Part shown: piece after piece, positions 43,260 through 51,664 of the stretch
Numbering within the stretch: the stretch's first letter is position 1
How the letters are laid out: every line of letters begins with the position of its first letter
NCBI GenBank assembly: GCA_964626755.1
Contig: CAZVGO010000038.1
Location: 60,565-124,564 of the forward strand
Direction: 5' to 3'
DNA length: 64,000 nt
DNA from: JACDAV01 sp964626755
GTDB lineage: Bacteria > Chloroflexota > Limnocylindria > Limnocylindrales > CSP1-4
Program-made: the position numbers and the translations under genes
Notes under the pieces: model-generated
The model's input: the letters and a program-made list of their open reading frames with translations, nothing else
Database searches by the model: none
Told to the model about the DNA's origin: nothing

Positions 43260-43544
43260 CTCTCACGCTCAATCTGGCCAGTTTCGGCCGCTCTGGCCCG
43301 CAGCAGCGACGCGACGCGCCGTTGCACGAGCGGAATGGCTGCGGAGATCGACACGGGTCCGTGGGGCACCGCCGGACATCATCCCGCGGATCGGCGCCGT
43401 TGTCCCGCCGACGCCGAAATTGTTGACGTGCCGAGCAACCGGTCGCATGATCCGCGGCAACTCAGTGCCCGGGCCGTCCTCCGATAGGCGGCGCCCGCGG
43501 GCCGTCGGCAATTTCACTCGGCGGGACAGCGAAGGAGTAGAGGC
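43260..43544. other. Non-coding gap with a promoter for the following operon
   Basis: There is no credible gene in these 285 bases. Apart from the promoter at 43423-43451, I see no repeat or strong hairpin. Confidence 0.5.
43423..43451 (+). promoter_or_regulatory. Promoter of the four-gene operon
   Basis: TTGACG (43423-43428), a 17-base spacer and CATGAT (43446-43451): five and four consensus matches. Transcription would begin near 43458, about 87 bases before the first ATG. Confidence 0.6.
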
Positions 43545-44180
43545 ATGGGCGAGTTTGCAAACCAGCCGGCGACGACTGGGTCGGCGGTGCAGCAGGCGGG
43601 CGGTGGCGCCTCGGGGGCCGCGACGGCCGGCGGCGGAACCGCCGCTCAGCCAGGCACGGGGACGGGTACGCAGCCTGTCCCGGCGCAGCCTCAGAGCGGA
43701 GGCGGCGGCTCGCAGGCGGACCAGAGTGGCCCGCCGTTGTGGAAGAGGGGTATGGCATCCGAAGCTAAGCGCTGGGACGAGCGACGAGCGACCGGCACCG
43801 ACGACCAGCTGCGTCAGTGGGCGAAGAATTTAGAATCGTCAGTCGAGGACTTCCAACGAGCGATCGAGGAGGAGATCGCGGGAGCGAACAATCCAGAGCA
43901 GCTTGACAGGTATCACGCGGAGCAGGACTGGAGCCGAGAGCAGGGTCGCATCACTCGCCAGGAACTGCATGACCGCGAGATGGCCCGCCCATCGGACGGG
44001 CAACAGCCACCCCCGGAGCAACGCGCCGCCGGCCCGAGCGGCGAAGCGATTCATCCTGGTGGGACGCGCACGGGCGTCGATGAATCTGGTCAGGGGTACA
44101 CCGAAGATCCCTCAGGCCAGCGGACCGAGCGAGAGCGATTCGACCGGTTCGGCCCGCCGGGAAGTGCGTCCGGGAGCTGA
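43545..44180 (+). CDS. Disordered and coiled-coil protein, first gene of an uncharacterised operon
   Basis: A 211-residue soluble protein with AAGGAG ten bases before its ATG. Residues 1-62 are Gly/Ala/Gln/Pro-rich and disordered; 65-150 are strongly helical and charged (SEAKRWDERRATGTDDQLRQ, AEQDWSREQGRITRQELHDR); the tail is again disordered. It has no signal peptide or membrane helix. I recognise no domain. It precedes a ligase-like enzyme and two membrane proteins and could be a substrate or an adaptor. Confidence 0.6.
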   Translation: MGEFANQPATTGSAVQQAGGGASGAATAGGGTAAQPGTGTGTQPVPAQPQSGGGGSQADQSGPPLWKRGMASEAKRWDERRATGTDDQLRQWAKNLESSVEDFQRAIEEEIAGANNPEQLDRYHAEQDWSREQGRITRQELHDREMARPSDGQQPPPEQRAAGPSGEAIHPGGTRTGVDESGQGYTEDPSGQRTERERFDRFGPPGSASGS

Positions 44181-44201
44181 GCCAACGCGTCGCTCGCTTC
44201 G

Positions 44202-45560
44202 ATGCACGCTCCCGACCTCGCTGGTACGCGGCCACCGGCGCCTCCGGCAACGCCGTGTGCGGGTCTCGAGCATGAGTTTGTCGTGCTTCAGGCGGAGCAA
44301 CCCGTCGATTTCCGCCACATCGTCGACGGCATGCGTCTCGGCCAGCCGAATCTCGATCCTGCCGACCCGCTGGCCTATCGGCTTCCTTCGGGCGCGTCGC
44401 TCACGTGCGATGGGGCCGAGGCGGAGATCGCCCTGCCGCCGACATTCATCGGTCCTGGCTTCGCGTTCGAGGTTGCCGCTCGCGCCAACCTCGAGCGCGC
44501 ATCGATGATGCGGTGTCTGCCGCGTGACATGGAGGTGGAGGGGTACTCGACGCATATCTCGGTGAGCGTTCCCGACGCGCTCACCCAGGCCGTGTGCCGG
44601 ATGTATGCGACGACGTTCGCGCCCGCGATGATGCTGCTTCTCGACCGCCGTGAATCCGCGGGCCTGCTCATCCGCCCGCGTCCCGGTCGAGTCGAGCTGG
44701 GTGGCGACTATCTCGTCGGGGATCAGCTGGCGGCCGCCGCGGCATTCGCCGTTGCAAGCGTGCTGAATTGCGCCGATCTCGCTCGCCAGGGAGTACGCGA
44801 TGGGTTGCCCGACGAGCTCGACGTGCACGTCGAGCAGGCAGTGGTGCGCTACGGCTGGTACGTCGATCGCACGGCATTCGGAGGCGACCTGTATGTCGAT
44901 GGGCGTTCGGCGGCGCTCAGGACGATCGATGGTGAGGCGGTGTCGGCGCAGAGGCACCTCGAGGACTGCTGGCGCCTGGCGCGTCAGACCATCGAGGGCG
45001 TGGCCTCGGCGGACGAGCTCGCGCTCGTCGATGAGGCCGTTCGTGGCGAGCGTCCATTGCCAACCGAGCGCTACCTACACGGGGATGACAGCGTGTCGAC
45101 ATCGGCGTTGCTCGATTCGACGCCTTACGGTGAGGCCCTCACCCCTCGAGAGAGGCCGACGTTCGAGATGGCGCCAGTGATGGTGACCTGGGACCTCGTC
45201 GTCTTCCTCCTCCGAGATATCAGGCGCACGCGCCGGGCCTTCGCGGCCGTGCCTGGAACCGACCTCGCAGCCTTCCTCAGAGACGTCGACTGTGGCGAGC
45301 TTGATGAGGACGTCGCGATGTTCATGCGCAAGCGCCCTCGCGGCAACGTGCTCCGGCGGCGCGCCCAGGTTGCCGGGCCAACCCTGTTCAAGGAGATCGG
45401 GCCTCGGGTCGCGCTCCTTCGCCCCGAGCTGGGCCACGACGGAACGCCCATGCCGTTGCCAGTGGCCTTCGGGCCTGTCGTGCGATGGCCACGCTCGTGG
45501 CTTTCGCGGCTCGCTGGTTTCAACGGTCTACCTCGAAGGACAGTCGGAGAAAGCGTGTGA
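44202..45560 (+). CDS. Glutamate-cysteine-ligase-like (GCS2/amidoligase-fold) enzyme
   Basis: A 452-residue protein resembling the glutamine-synthetase-fold carboxylate-amine ligases. Metal/ATP-binding acids appear as GLEHEF (Glu23, Glu25) and DGAEAEI (Asp70, Glu73, Glu75), a strand His in GYSTHISVSV (His118) and an Arg-x-Glu in PGRVELGGDY (Arg163, Glu165). These spacings fit GCS2 or amidoligase proteins, which ligate an amine to a gamma- or alpha-carboxylate. It is remote from the well-known members, so the fold is inferred. The stop overlaps the next gene by GTGA, so they are translationally coupled. Confidence 0.5.
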   Translation: MHAPDLAGTRPPAPPATPCAGLEHEFVVLQAEQPVDFRHIVDGMRLGQPNLDPADPLAYRLPSGASLTCDGAEAEIALPPTFIGPGFAFEVAARANLERASMMRCLPRDMEVEGYSTHISVSVPDALTQAVCRMYATTFAPAMMLLLDRRESAGLLIRPRPGRVELGGDYLVGDQLAAAAAFAVASVLNCADLARQGVRDGLPDELDVHVEQAVVRYGWYVDRTAFGGDLYVDGRSAALRTIDGEAVSAQRHLEDCWRLARQTIEGVASADELALVDEAVRGERPLPTERYLHGDDSVSTSALLDSTPYGEALTPRERPTFEMAPVMVTWDLVVFLLRDIRRTRRAFAAVPGTDLAAFLRDVDCGELDEDVAMFMRKRPRGNVLRRRAQVAGPTLFKEIGPRVALLRPELGHDGTPMPLPVAFGPVVRWPRSWLSRLAGFNGLPRRTVGESV

Positions 45561-47920
45561 CCCGTTCGGGATCGATGCGCGCCGCACGGACGGTCATCGG
45601 CGTCCTGTCGATCGGCCTGCTTCTGTCTGTGATGCCCGTGCCCGCCCACGCGGCGGGTGAATGCCCGCTGGAAGATCTCGAGAGCGGCGTGTGGCAGTAC
45701 ATCTCCCGTCAGCAATTCACGGATTCGGATGGCATTACGCACAGGTTGCGACCGAATTTGGCTGATCTCGCGGACTTGTTCCTCGATGACCAGGACGACG
45801 CCGTCAACCGCGCAGGGGACCCCGCGGAGGGGCTCGACGTGCTCTGCGCCGCGCCGTTCGTGGTCTCAGCTGGCGGTGAGAGCGTGTACGAGACTCTCGG
45901 CCTCGACGGCTTGGCGGATGACGACAACGTGCTCGTCGTCGCGCCGGGCACGCCCAGCGAGTCACTGCTGAACGCCACTGAGCTGGTCTTCGAGCCGGTG
46001 GCCATGAATACGCTCCCCGATCCGTTGGGAATGCAGCTCGGAAACGGCTTCGCCGGTGGCTCCGCTCCGAACTACACGAACCCACGTTTCATCGAGCTCG
46101 ACGGCGCGCACACGTGGCCGGGCGTTTACTTCGCGAACGACCGCTGGAATCTCGACCTGACCGAGTACCGCGATGGGGGATTCACGCAGGGAGAGAGCAG
46201 CGATCTCATCGTCGTCATCGGCCCGGACTGGTGGCTCAAGATCAAGGTCCCGCCGGCGCCGGACTTCGCCGACACGTGGAGAAGCTACGCCGTCGCGGGG
46301 AACGTCGTCGACGTGATTGACCTCGGCAGCTGGCAGCCCCAGGCGCTCCCGCAGGTGTCGGTGACCCAGACTCAACCGACCCCCACCCCAACCCCCGCCG
46401 TTGCCGCTCCCGTCGACACGCCAACCCCCTCGCCGTCGCCTTCGCCGACCGGTGGGACGCCGCCCGCGTCGACCACGACAGATGGCGAGCCACCACTCCT
46501 TTGGCTCATCGCGGGTGCGCTGCTGACAGCCGGCGTCGTCGGAGGACTCCTCGTCGCAAAGTCGCGGCAGTCGAACGCCGGAAGCGCCACCTCGGTGTCG
46601 CAGGTGGCGGCCGACATGATCGCGGCAGACGTGGCACACACAGCCCTCGTCGGCCGTGCCTACAAGGAGACCGCACAGGAGACGTCGGGCTCGCGGACCG
46701 CACTCATTGCGGGTGCCGCTCTGCTCCTGCTGCTTGTCGGCGGAGCCACGGCGGTGGCGACCGGGGTCATCGGCGGACCCGCCCCGGCTGCGGAGCCCGC
46801 GCAGAGCCAGGTGGCGGGAACCTCCGAGCCCGCCGCCGCGGAACCCTCGCAGGGTGAGCCCGTCGCCGGTCCACCGTTCCCCGAGCTGGCGGCCCGCGGG
46901 CTGCCACCCCCGGACCCGATCGCCGACGCGCTCGAGCCCATCGGCCTTCACAGCCTGGAGGGCGTGGACGGGGAATACTTCCCGGACTCCGCGAACGCCG
47001 TGGAGTACGCGGCATGGGTCGCGAATCCGGATCAGGCCACCGTGGACACGCTGTTCAACGCCACCACGTTCGACTGCAGGAACGTCGTCGACGGCGTCCG
47101 AACGGCGTGCGCCAGCAACAATCCGATCGCCCCCGGGCCCCTGTTCGTCGCCGCTGCCCGCTTCGCCGAGCCCATCCCCCAGGAGTCGTCGGACGGCCTG
47201 ATGATCTATTCGCTCGTCCTCGACGCCGATGGAGACCCCTCGAACAACTTCGAGGCGGAGCCGCCATTCACCAACGACTTCTTCCAGGGCACCGATCGCT
47301 GGTACGAGCTCGTCTACACGCCGGAGCTGGGCTGGTACCTCACCGTCGACCGCAACGAGACGCTATCGGATGCTCGCGTCGCGATCATGGGCGACCTCAT
47401 CGTGTTCTTCGTGCCGATGGCGGAGCTGCCAACCGACGAGCCGGGCTATCGGCTGACATCGTTCGTCAGCAGCGACGCGACCTTCGAACCTGCCACGTCG
47501 GGCGGCGATCTCGCGCCCGGACCCCCGGATGCCGGCTTCGAGCTCGCAGAGCCGATGGTCGGTGGCGGGGGAGCCACGGGATTCCTCGTGCGGCTCGGCG
47601 AGGCCCTCGCGGTGGGCGACACCCGTTTCCTGCTCGATCGGCTCCACTCGGCCGTCATCGAGCGCTACGGAGCGTCAGCCTGCCTCCTCTATGTGGACGC
47701 CGTCGTGGACCCGTCCAATGCGCTCGATCCGGGGGAGGCCGGAGAGCCCGAGCAGTGGGACTACGAGACAGATGGGCTCTCCACGAGCATCGCCGAGGCG
47801 TACCCTGTCCCGGCGTCGGCGACGCTGAACGGCCAGGTGATCGAGGATGCCGAGTTCCACGTCGCGATGGAGGAGGGCACGTTCCGGTGGTTCACGGACT
47901 GCGGGACTCCGGCAGGCTGA
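45557..47920 (+). CDS. Large exported protein with two membrane helices
   Basis: A 787-residue protein; GTG at 45557 with GGAG six bases upstream. A signal peptide (RTVIGVLSIGLLLSVMPVPAHA) is followed by an ectodomain (about 35-285), a Thr/Pro linker, helix 1 (LLWLIAGALLTAGVVGGLLV), a cytosolic loop of about 45 residues with VAADMIAADVAHTAL, helix 2 (TALIAGAALLLLLVGGATAV) and a second ectodomain (about 450-787). Both ectodomains have repeated YFPDSANAVEYAAW / WYELVYTPELGWYL-type beta motifs, and they look related to each other. The topology places both large domains outside. No family recognised. Confidence 0.6.
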   Translation: MTRSGSMRAARTVIGVLSIGLLLSVMPVPAHAAGECPLEDLESGVWQYISRQQFTDSDGITHRLRPNLADLADLFLDDQDDAVNRAGDPAEGLDVLCAAPFVVSAGGESVYETLGLDGLADDDNVLVVAPGTPSESLLNATELVFEPVAMNTLPDPLGMQLGNGFAGGSAPNYTNPRFIELDGAHTWPGVYFANDRWNLDLTEYRDGGFTQGESSDLIVVIGPDWWLKIKVPPAPDFADTWRSYAVAGNVVDVIDLGSWQPQALPQVSVTQTQPTPTPTPAVAAPVDTPTPSPSPSPTGGTPPASTTTDGEPPLLWLIAGALLTAGVVGGLLVAKSRQSNAGSATSVSQVAADMIAADVAHTALVGRAYKETAQETSGSRTALIAGAALLLLLVGGATAVATGVIGGPAPAAEPAQSQVAGTSEPAAAEPSQGEPVAGPPFPELAARGLPPPDPIADALEPIGLHSLEGVDGEYFPDSANAVEYAAWVANPDQATVDTLFNATTFDCRNVVDGVRTACASNNPIAPGPLFVAAARFAEPIPQESSDGLMIYSLVLDADGDPSNNFEAEPPFTNDFFQGTDRWYELVYTPELGWYLTVDRNETLSDARVAIMGDLIVFFVPMAELPTDEPGYRLTSFVSSDATFEPATSGGDLAPGPPDAGFELAEPMVGGGGATGFLVRLGEALAVGDTRFLLDRLHSAVIERYGASACLLYVDAVVDPSNALDPGEAGEPEQWDYETDGLSTSIAEAYPVPASATLNGQVIEDAEFHVAMEEGTFRWFTDCGTPAG

Positions 47921-47933
47921 GAAAGAGGACTGA

Positions 47934-49373
47934 ATGCCCGAGACGAACTACGCCCAGGAGCTGCACAAGCTCGAGGAGGCGGTCGATGCCATCAAGGAGG
48001 CATACGAGAGCGCCGAGGGGATCGAGGACATCACCGGGAAGCTCGATGAGCTGACCGGCCGCATCAACGCCGCGCGCGAGAACCCCGACTCGCTCGATGC
48101 CGACACCTTTGCCGAACTCGCGCGCGACCTGATGCTTGTCATCCCCAACAACCTGCCGCTGCCTGACGCCGCAAAGAAGGCCATCGAAGTGCTCGCGACG
48201 GTCCTTGCGTCCTTCATTCAGGGCGCGATGGGTATCGCGCTGTCCGCCGTAGCTCGGCGCTTCCGCCAGGCGCTGAAAGCCGGGACCCCGCCCGAACAGG
48301 CGGCGAAGGACTCAGCTCAGGACCCGGCCGTGCAGGCTTGGCTCCTCGCGCAATACCGGGCGGGGACCATAACCGCGGCCGGCGACACCCGGGACACCCG
48401 AATGCCGTGGGAATGGATCTGGGATGAGATCGTCGAGACAGTCTCCGGCTGGGTCGGCAGCTTCTTCGCAATGGGGCGGTCGCCGCTGCCACTGGTGGGC
48501 TGCGCCGTCCTGCTTCTGGCGCTCCTCGCCATCGGCGGGGCGCTGGCGACCGGGCTCATCGGCGGGTCGCCGGGCGGAACCGGGCCGACCGCAGCGGATC
48601 AGGCGACCCAGCCGCCGGCTGCGGCCACCAATCCTCCGTCGGCGGAGACCGAAGCCCCCGCGGCCACCGAGCCGCCATCGCCGCTCACCGGCAGCGCGCT
48701 CGCCCTCATGGACTTCTCGCAGACCGGCGGACCGTGCCGCGTCGAATCCTTCCCGGCAGGGTTCCGCATCCAGGCAGAGGATGGCGCGCTCACGCTGACC
48801 CAGCCTGTCGTCGGTGGCGACGACCACGTCTCCACCGGCACGGTCGACCGGACCGGAGCCTGGGAAACGATGGGTGACATGCAGACGTACCGCGGGATGT
48901 TCACGGGCACGGGGATCCGTGGCGAGTACATGCAGCCCGACGGGTGCGCGTACGGCTTCCGCGGGCACATGGATCGGCCTTTCCTCGAGCCGCCGCCATA
49001 TGGGAACGCGCCCGGGCGCTTCGAGTTCTTCGACGCTGCGAGTGGCCTTGCCGGCTTGGCGCTCGAGGACATCGAGGAGGGACAGGTCGTCCACGTGATC
49101 GTGGCGTCCAACGGCGACCCCGACATCCGAGCGCTGCTGCCGATCACGATCGTGCTCGTCGTTGAAGGCGAGGAGGTGTGGCGCTTCGTGATCGAGGGCG
49201 ATCCGACGGCGGTCTGTCGGGACGCCACCGGCTGCAGCGCCGACGCGCCCACCGTGCGGATGGCCGAATGGGAGAACGAAGACGTCGAGCTGCTGCTGAT
49301 CGCCATCGCTGCAGACGGGACGGTGATCGCCGTTCACGCGCCGCACGGCATGCCGCCAGAGCCGGAGTTCTGA
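47934..49373 (+). CDS. Coiled-coil membrane protein with extracellular beta domain, last gene of the operon
   Basis: A 479-residue protein, ATG 13 bases after the preceding stop with a GAAAGAGG site. Residues 1-60 form a coiled coil (LHKLEEAVDAIKEAYESAEG), 60-110 are helical and partly amphipathic (AIEVLATVLASFIQGAMGIAL), and one membrane helix is at about 186-210 (LVGCAVLLLALLAIGGALAT). A Pro/Thr linker and an extracellular beta-rich domain follow, with Cys in GGPCRVESF and VCRDATGCS. The N-terminus would be cytosolic, so it could link the ligase-like enzyme to the exterior. Confidence 0.6.
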   Translation: MPETNYAQELHKLEEAVDAIKEAYESAEGIEDITGKLDELTGRINAARENPDSLDADTFAELARDLMLVIPNNLPLPDAAKKAIEVLATVLASFIQGAMGIALSAVARRFRQALKAGTPPEQAAKDSAQDPAVQAWLLAQYRAGTITAAGDTRDTRMPWEWIWDEIVETVSGWVGSFFAMGRSPLPLVGCAVLLLALLAIGGALATGLIGGSPGGTGPTAADQATQPPAAATNPPSAETEAPAATEPPSPLTGSALALMDFSQTGGPCRVESFPAGFRIQAEDGALTLTQPVVGGDDHVSTGTVDRTGAWETMGDMQTYRGMFTGTGIRGEYMQPDGCAYGFRGHMDRPFLEPPPYGNAPGRFEFFDAASGLAGLALEDIEEGQVVHVIVASNGDPDIRALLPITIVLVVEGEEVWRFVIEGDPTAVCRDATGCSADAPTVRMAEWENEDVELLLIAIAADGTVIAVHAPHGMPPEPEF

Positions 49374-49391
49374 ACCGCGCCAGCGCGTCGT

Positions 49392-49808
49392 TCAGCGACG
49401 CTCCGCCGCGGACTCTGCTCGCAGGTAGAGGTGGACGGCGCCATCATGCGAGGCGGCTTTGCGACGAACGAGCGCAGCGATCTCGCTTACCAACCGAGGC
49501 CCATCATCGGCGCTGAGCCGGCGGTTCAGGTCGACAACGACTCCCTCTGCGAAGTCGGAGCGATTCGCCTCGAGGTACGTCACGAAGCTCGGGGGCGCGT
49601 GCGATGGCACAAGATCCAGGAACACGGCGAGGGCTGACCCATCGCCCTGCCACGGCCGCCGCACCGACGGCGCTGACCCAACCAGCGGCAGGCGCTTCCA
49701 CCAGCTCAACCGCTCGGCAGTCGGTCGCCAGGCTGCTCCATCGGTCGAATGAACCGACAACGGGATGCCGGCTGTTTCCGGCAACGCCGCTCCGAAGGCG
49801 AAGGCCAC
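49392..49808 (-). CDS. SAVED-like domain fragment (possible CBASS effector relic)
   Basis: A 138-residue protein from a GTG three bases after the cupredoxin stop. The order of motifs resembles the SAVED nucleotide-sensor domain: AFAFGAALPETAGIPLSVHS, DGAAWR, a linker, ALAVFLDLVPSHAPPSFVTYLE, and the end AVHLYLRAESAAERR. A full SAVED domain is longer at both ends, and the HLF-type strand here is followed at once by the stop, so the segment looks cut. No effector, cyclase or other CBASS gene is beside it. It is either a relic or a small distant member; the assignment needs profile confirmation. Confidence 0.4.
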   Translation of the reverse strand: MAFAFGAALPETAGIPLSVHSTDGAAWRPTAERLSWWKRLPLVGSAPSVRRPWQGDGSALAVFLDLVPSHAPPSFVTYLEANRSDFAEGVVVDLNRRLSADDGPRLVSEIAALVRRKAASHDGAVHLYLRAESAAERR

Positions 49809-49811
49809 GGG

Positions 49812-50216
49812 CTACTCGGTGACGGTGACGGTCGTGTTCATCGACGGATGGATGGTGCAGGTCACGTTATAGGTGCCCGGCGAGAGCCTGATGTCGTGCG
49901 TTTGGTCCCCGATGCCCATCGAGATGGCCTCGAAGGCCGGGTCCCCCACCTCTGTGCCGTTCTCGCCTACGACGATCTCGTGGTCGAAGTCGTCGGTGTT
50001 CTTGAAACTGATTGAATCCCCAAATGCGACGGTGATCGTGGCAGGGCTGAAGGCGCTGCCCGAGATGGTGATGGTGAAGTCCCCTGCGCCGCCGCCATCC
50101 CCGCCGGTCGGGCTCGCCGCGGGGCTGGCACACGCCGTCAGGACGATGGCCAGGGTCATGGTCCAGGCGAGCGTTGCCGTCCGCGGTGAGCGAACGGCAA
50201 TGAGCGGGGCATGCAT
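49812..50216 (-). CDS. Cupredoxin (plastocyanin-like) lipoprotein
   Basis: A 134-residue blue-copper lipoprotein. The lipobox is VLTAC after a hydrophobic run; a Ser/Gly linker follows. The cupredoxin domain has the first His in FDHEIVV and the C-terminal Cys-His-Met cluster in VTCTIHPSM (C-x2-H-x2-M), a complete type 1 copper site. I start at ATG 50216 because AGGAGG precedes it by nine bases and the longer frame adds only unlikely residues. Likely an extracytoplasmic electron carrier. It is the upstream partner of the SAVED-like fragment. Confidence 0.8.
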   Translation of the reverse strand: MHAPLIAVRSPRTATLAWTMTLAIVLTACASPAASPTGGDGGGAGDFTITISGSAFSPATITVAFGDSISFKNTDDFDHEIVVGENGTEVGDPAFEAISMGIGDQTHDIRLSPGTYNVTCTIHPSMNTTVTVTE

Positions 50217-50263
50217 GGCCGGCGACCTCCTCCCGGTGACACTGGAGCGTGGGCGTTCCGACA

Positions 50264-50620
50264 TTAGGGCTGCATCGGACTCATGAGCTGGAAGTAGTTG
50301 TCGTCGGGATCGGAGAAAGTGGCGATCCAGCCGTCGGCCTCACCCATGGTGTAGGGCTCCGCGACCACCGTTGCGCCGGCAGCAGTGAGCCGCGCGAAAT
50401 CGGCCTTCACGTCCGGGGTCTCGATGTTCCAGATCAACCGTCCCGGGTGCGCGTTCCGGCCCTTGACCTGATCATGCGGCCCGATCGTGATTCCACCCGT
50501 TCCGATCTGCCAGCCGAGGTACCCGCCTTCGTCCCAGCCGGGCTTGCCGAAGAGCTTCGTGTAATACGCGGCCAGCCGCTGCGGGTCCTCGGAGCCGATC
50601 AGGATGCTGTTCAGGTTCAT
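50264..50620 (-). CDS. VOC superfamily (glyoxalase/bleomycin-resistance-like) protein
   Basis: A 118-residue protein of the vicinal oxygen chelate fold: NLNSILIGSEDPQRLAAYYTKLFG, then the second beta-alpha-beta half ending DGWIATFSDPDDNYFQLMSP. The final FSDPDDNYFQL is a family signature. Metal ligands are not all obvious (a Glu/His set is missing in the first half), so binding rather than catalysis is possible. It lies 47 bases upstream of the cupredoxin gene on the same strand. Confidence 0.85.
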   Translation of the reverse strand: MNLNSILIGSEDPQRLAAYYTKLFGKPGWDEGGYLGWQIGTGGITIGPHDQVKGRNAHPGRLIWNIETPDVKADFARLTAAGATVVAEPYTMGEADGWIATFSDPDDNYFQLMSPMQP

Positions 50621-50661
50621 CGCGGTCCTCCGTGCATTCGCGTAAGACAGTAGCGCAGCGG

Positions 50662-51000
50662 TCAGAGGTCGTCCGGCAGTGCGGCGATGCCCGGGGTCGT
50701 CATTCGGCCTTCATCAAGCAACCGGCGCGCGCGCCGCCTGTTCAGGGCAGACCAGTTCGAGCCGGCACGTCGAGGGGCGAATCGGATCGCCCAGCGTTCG
50801 TCGTCGATCCGCTGACCGTGCGAATCGATCCAACCGTGACACAGCGCGGCCTCCTGCAACGCATCGAGGGTGACGGTCTGCTTGCCGGATGACTTCTTGT
50901 AGATGGCGACGACCACCTCCCGTTCGCTGCCACCGTGCGCTTGAAGCCAACGATCGAACTCGGCGTCACTGGACACGGTGACGGCCTGGGAGACATCCAT
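50662..51000 (-). CDS. YdeI/OmpD-associated family protein
   Basis: A 112-residue protein matching the N-terminal core of the YdeI family: EREVVVAIYKKSSGKQTVTL, EAALCHGWIDSHGQRIDDERW and RFAPRRAGSNWSALNRRRA. Members often run to about 190 residues, so this is a short form lacking the usual C-terminal half. Function unclear; some members affect bacteriocin or peptide resistance. It is divergent from the DUF1761 gene. Confidence 0.8.
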   Translation of the reverse strand: MDVSQAVTVSSDAEFDRWLQAHGGSEREVVVAIYKKSSGKQTVTLDALQEAALCHGWIDSHGQRIDDERWAIRFAPRRAGSNWSALNRRRARRLLDEGRMTTPGIAALPDDL

Positions 51001-51055
51001 CGGGTTAGCCTAGTGTTCGGGCTTGCCGCCCGTCGCCCCAGAGGAGGGATGAGGA

Positions 51056-51484
51056 ATGAGCCTCGATGCGATCGGCCAGCTGAACTGGCTCGCCGTGATT
51101 CTCGGCGCCGTCATCTACTTCGCGCTCGGCGCCGTCTGGTACGCACCGGTCCTCTTCGGCCGGCAATGGCAGCGCTCGATCGGCTGGGCCGCCTCGCAAC
51201 GGCCGCCGCAGATGAAGCCGTCGGCGTACATCCTGCCGGCCGCCGCCTATGTCGTCGCTGCGATCGCGACGGGGATCCTCGCCGCCGCGACCGGCTCGGA
51301 CACGCTGATGGAAGGCATCGTGCTGGGGATCGTCGTCGGCGTCGGCTATGCGGTGACGCTGACGGCGGTCGAGGCCGTGTTCGACCCGAACAAGCCTCAA
51401 CCGTGGACCTGGTTCGGGATCAGCGCCTCGTACCACTTCCTGGGCCTGCTCATCGTCGCGGTCCTCGTCTCGGTCTGGCGCTGA
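51056..51484 (+). CDS. DUF1761 family membrane protein
   Basis: A 142-residue protein with four membrane helices: LNWLAVILGAVIYFALGAVWYAPVLFG, AYILPAAAYVVAAIATGIL, LGIVVGVGYAVTLT and FLGLLIVAVLVSVW. NWLAV and WYSP-like WYAPVLFG are DUF1761 marks. GAGGAGGG precedes the ATG. Function unknown. Confidence 0.8.
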   Translation: MSLDAIGQLNWLAVILGAVIYFALGAVWYAPVLFGRQWQRSIGWAASQRPPQMKPSAYILPAAAYVVAAIATGILAAATGSDTLMEGIVLGIVVGVGYAVTLTAVEAVFDPNKPQPWTWFGISASYHFLGLLIVAVLVSVWR

Positions 51485-51664
51485 GCTCCGACTGATATCC
51501 GTGTGACGCCGCGCGCCTTGCGCTGCTAGCGTCCCGCGCGCGGATGCTGCATGATTGTCGCGACGACCCTCGCCCGGCGGGCCGGTTGAGGCTGTCGACG
51601 AACGCCGATGCGGCCCCGGCACACTGCAGGGGGCCGGCCGCGGAGGCGGAGGAGGAGGACTTTC

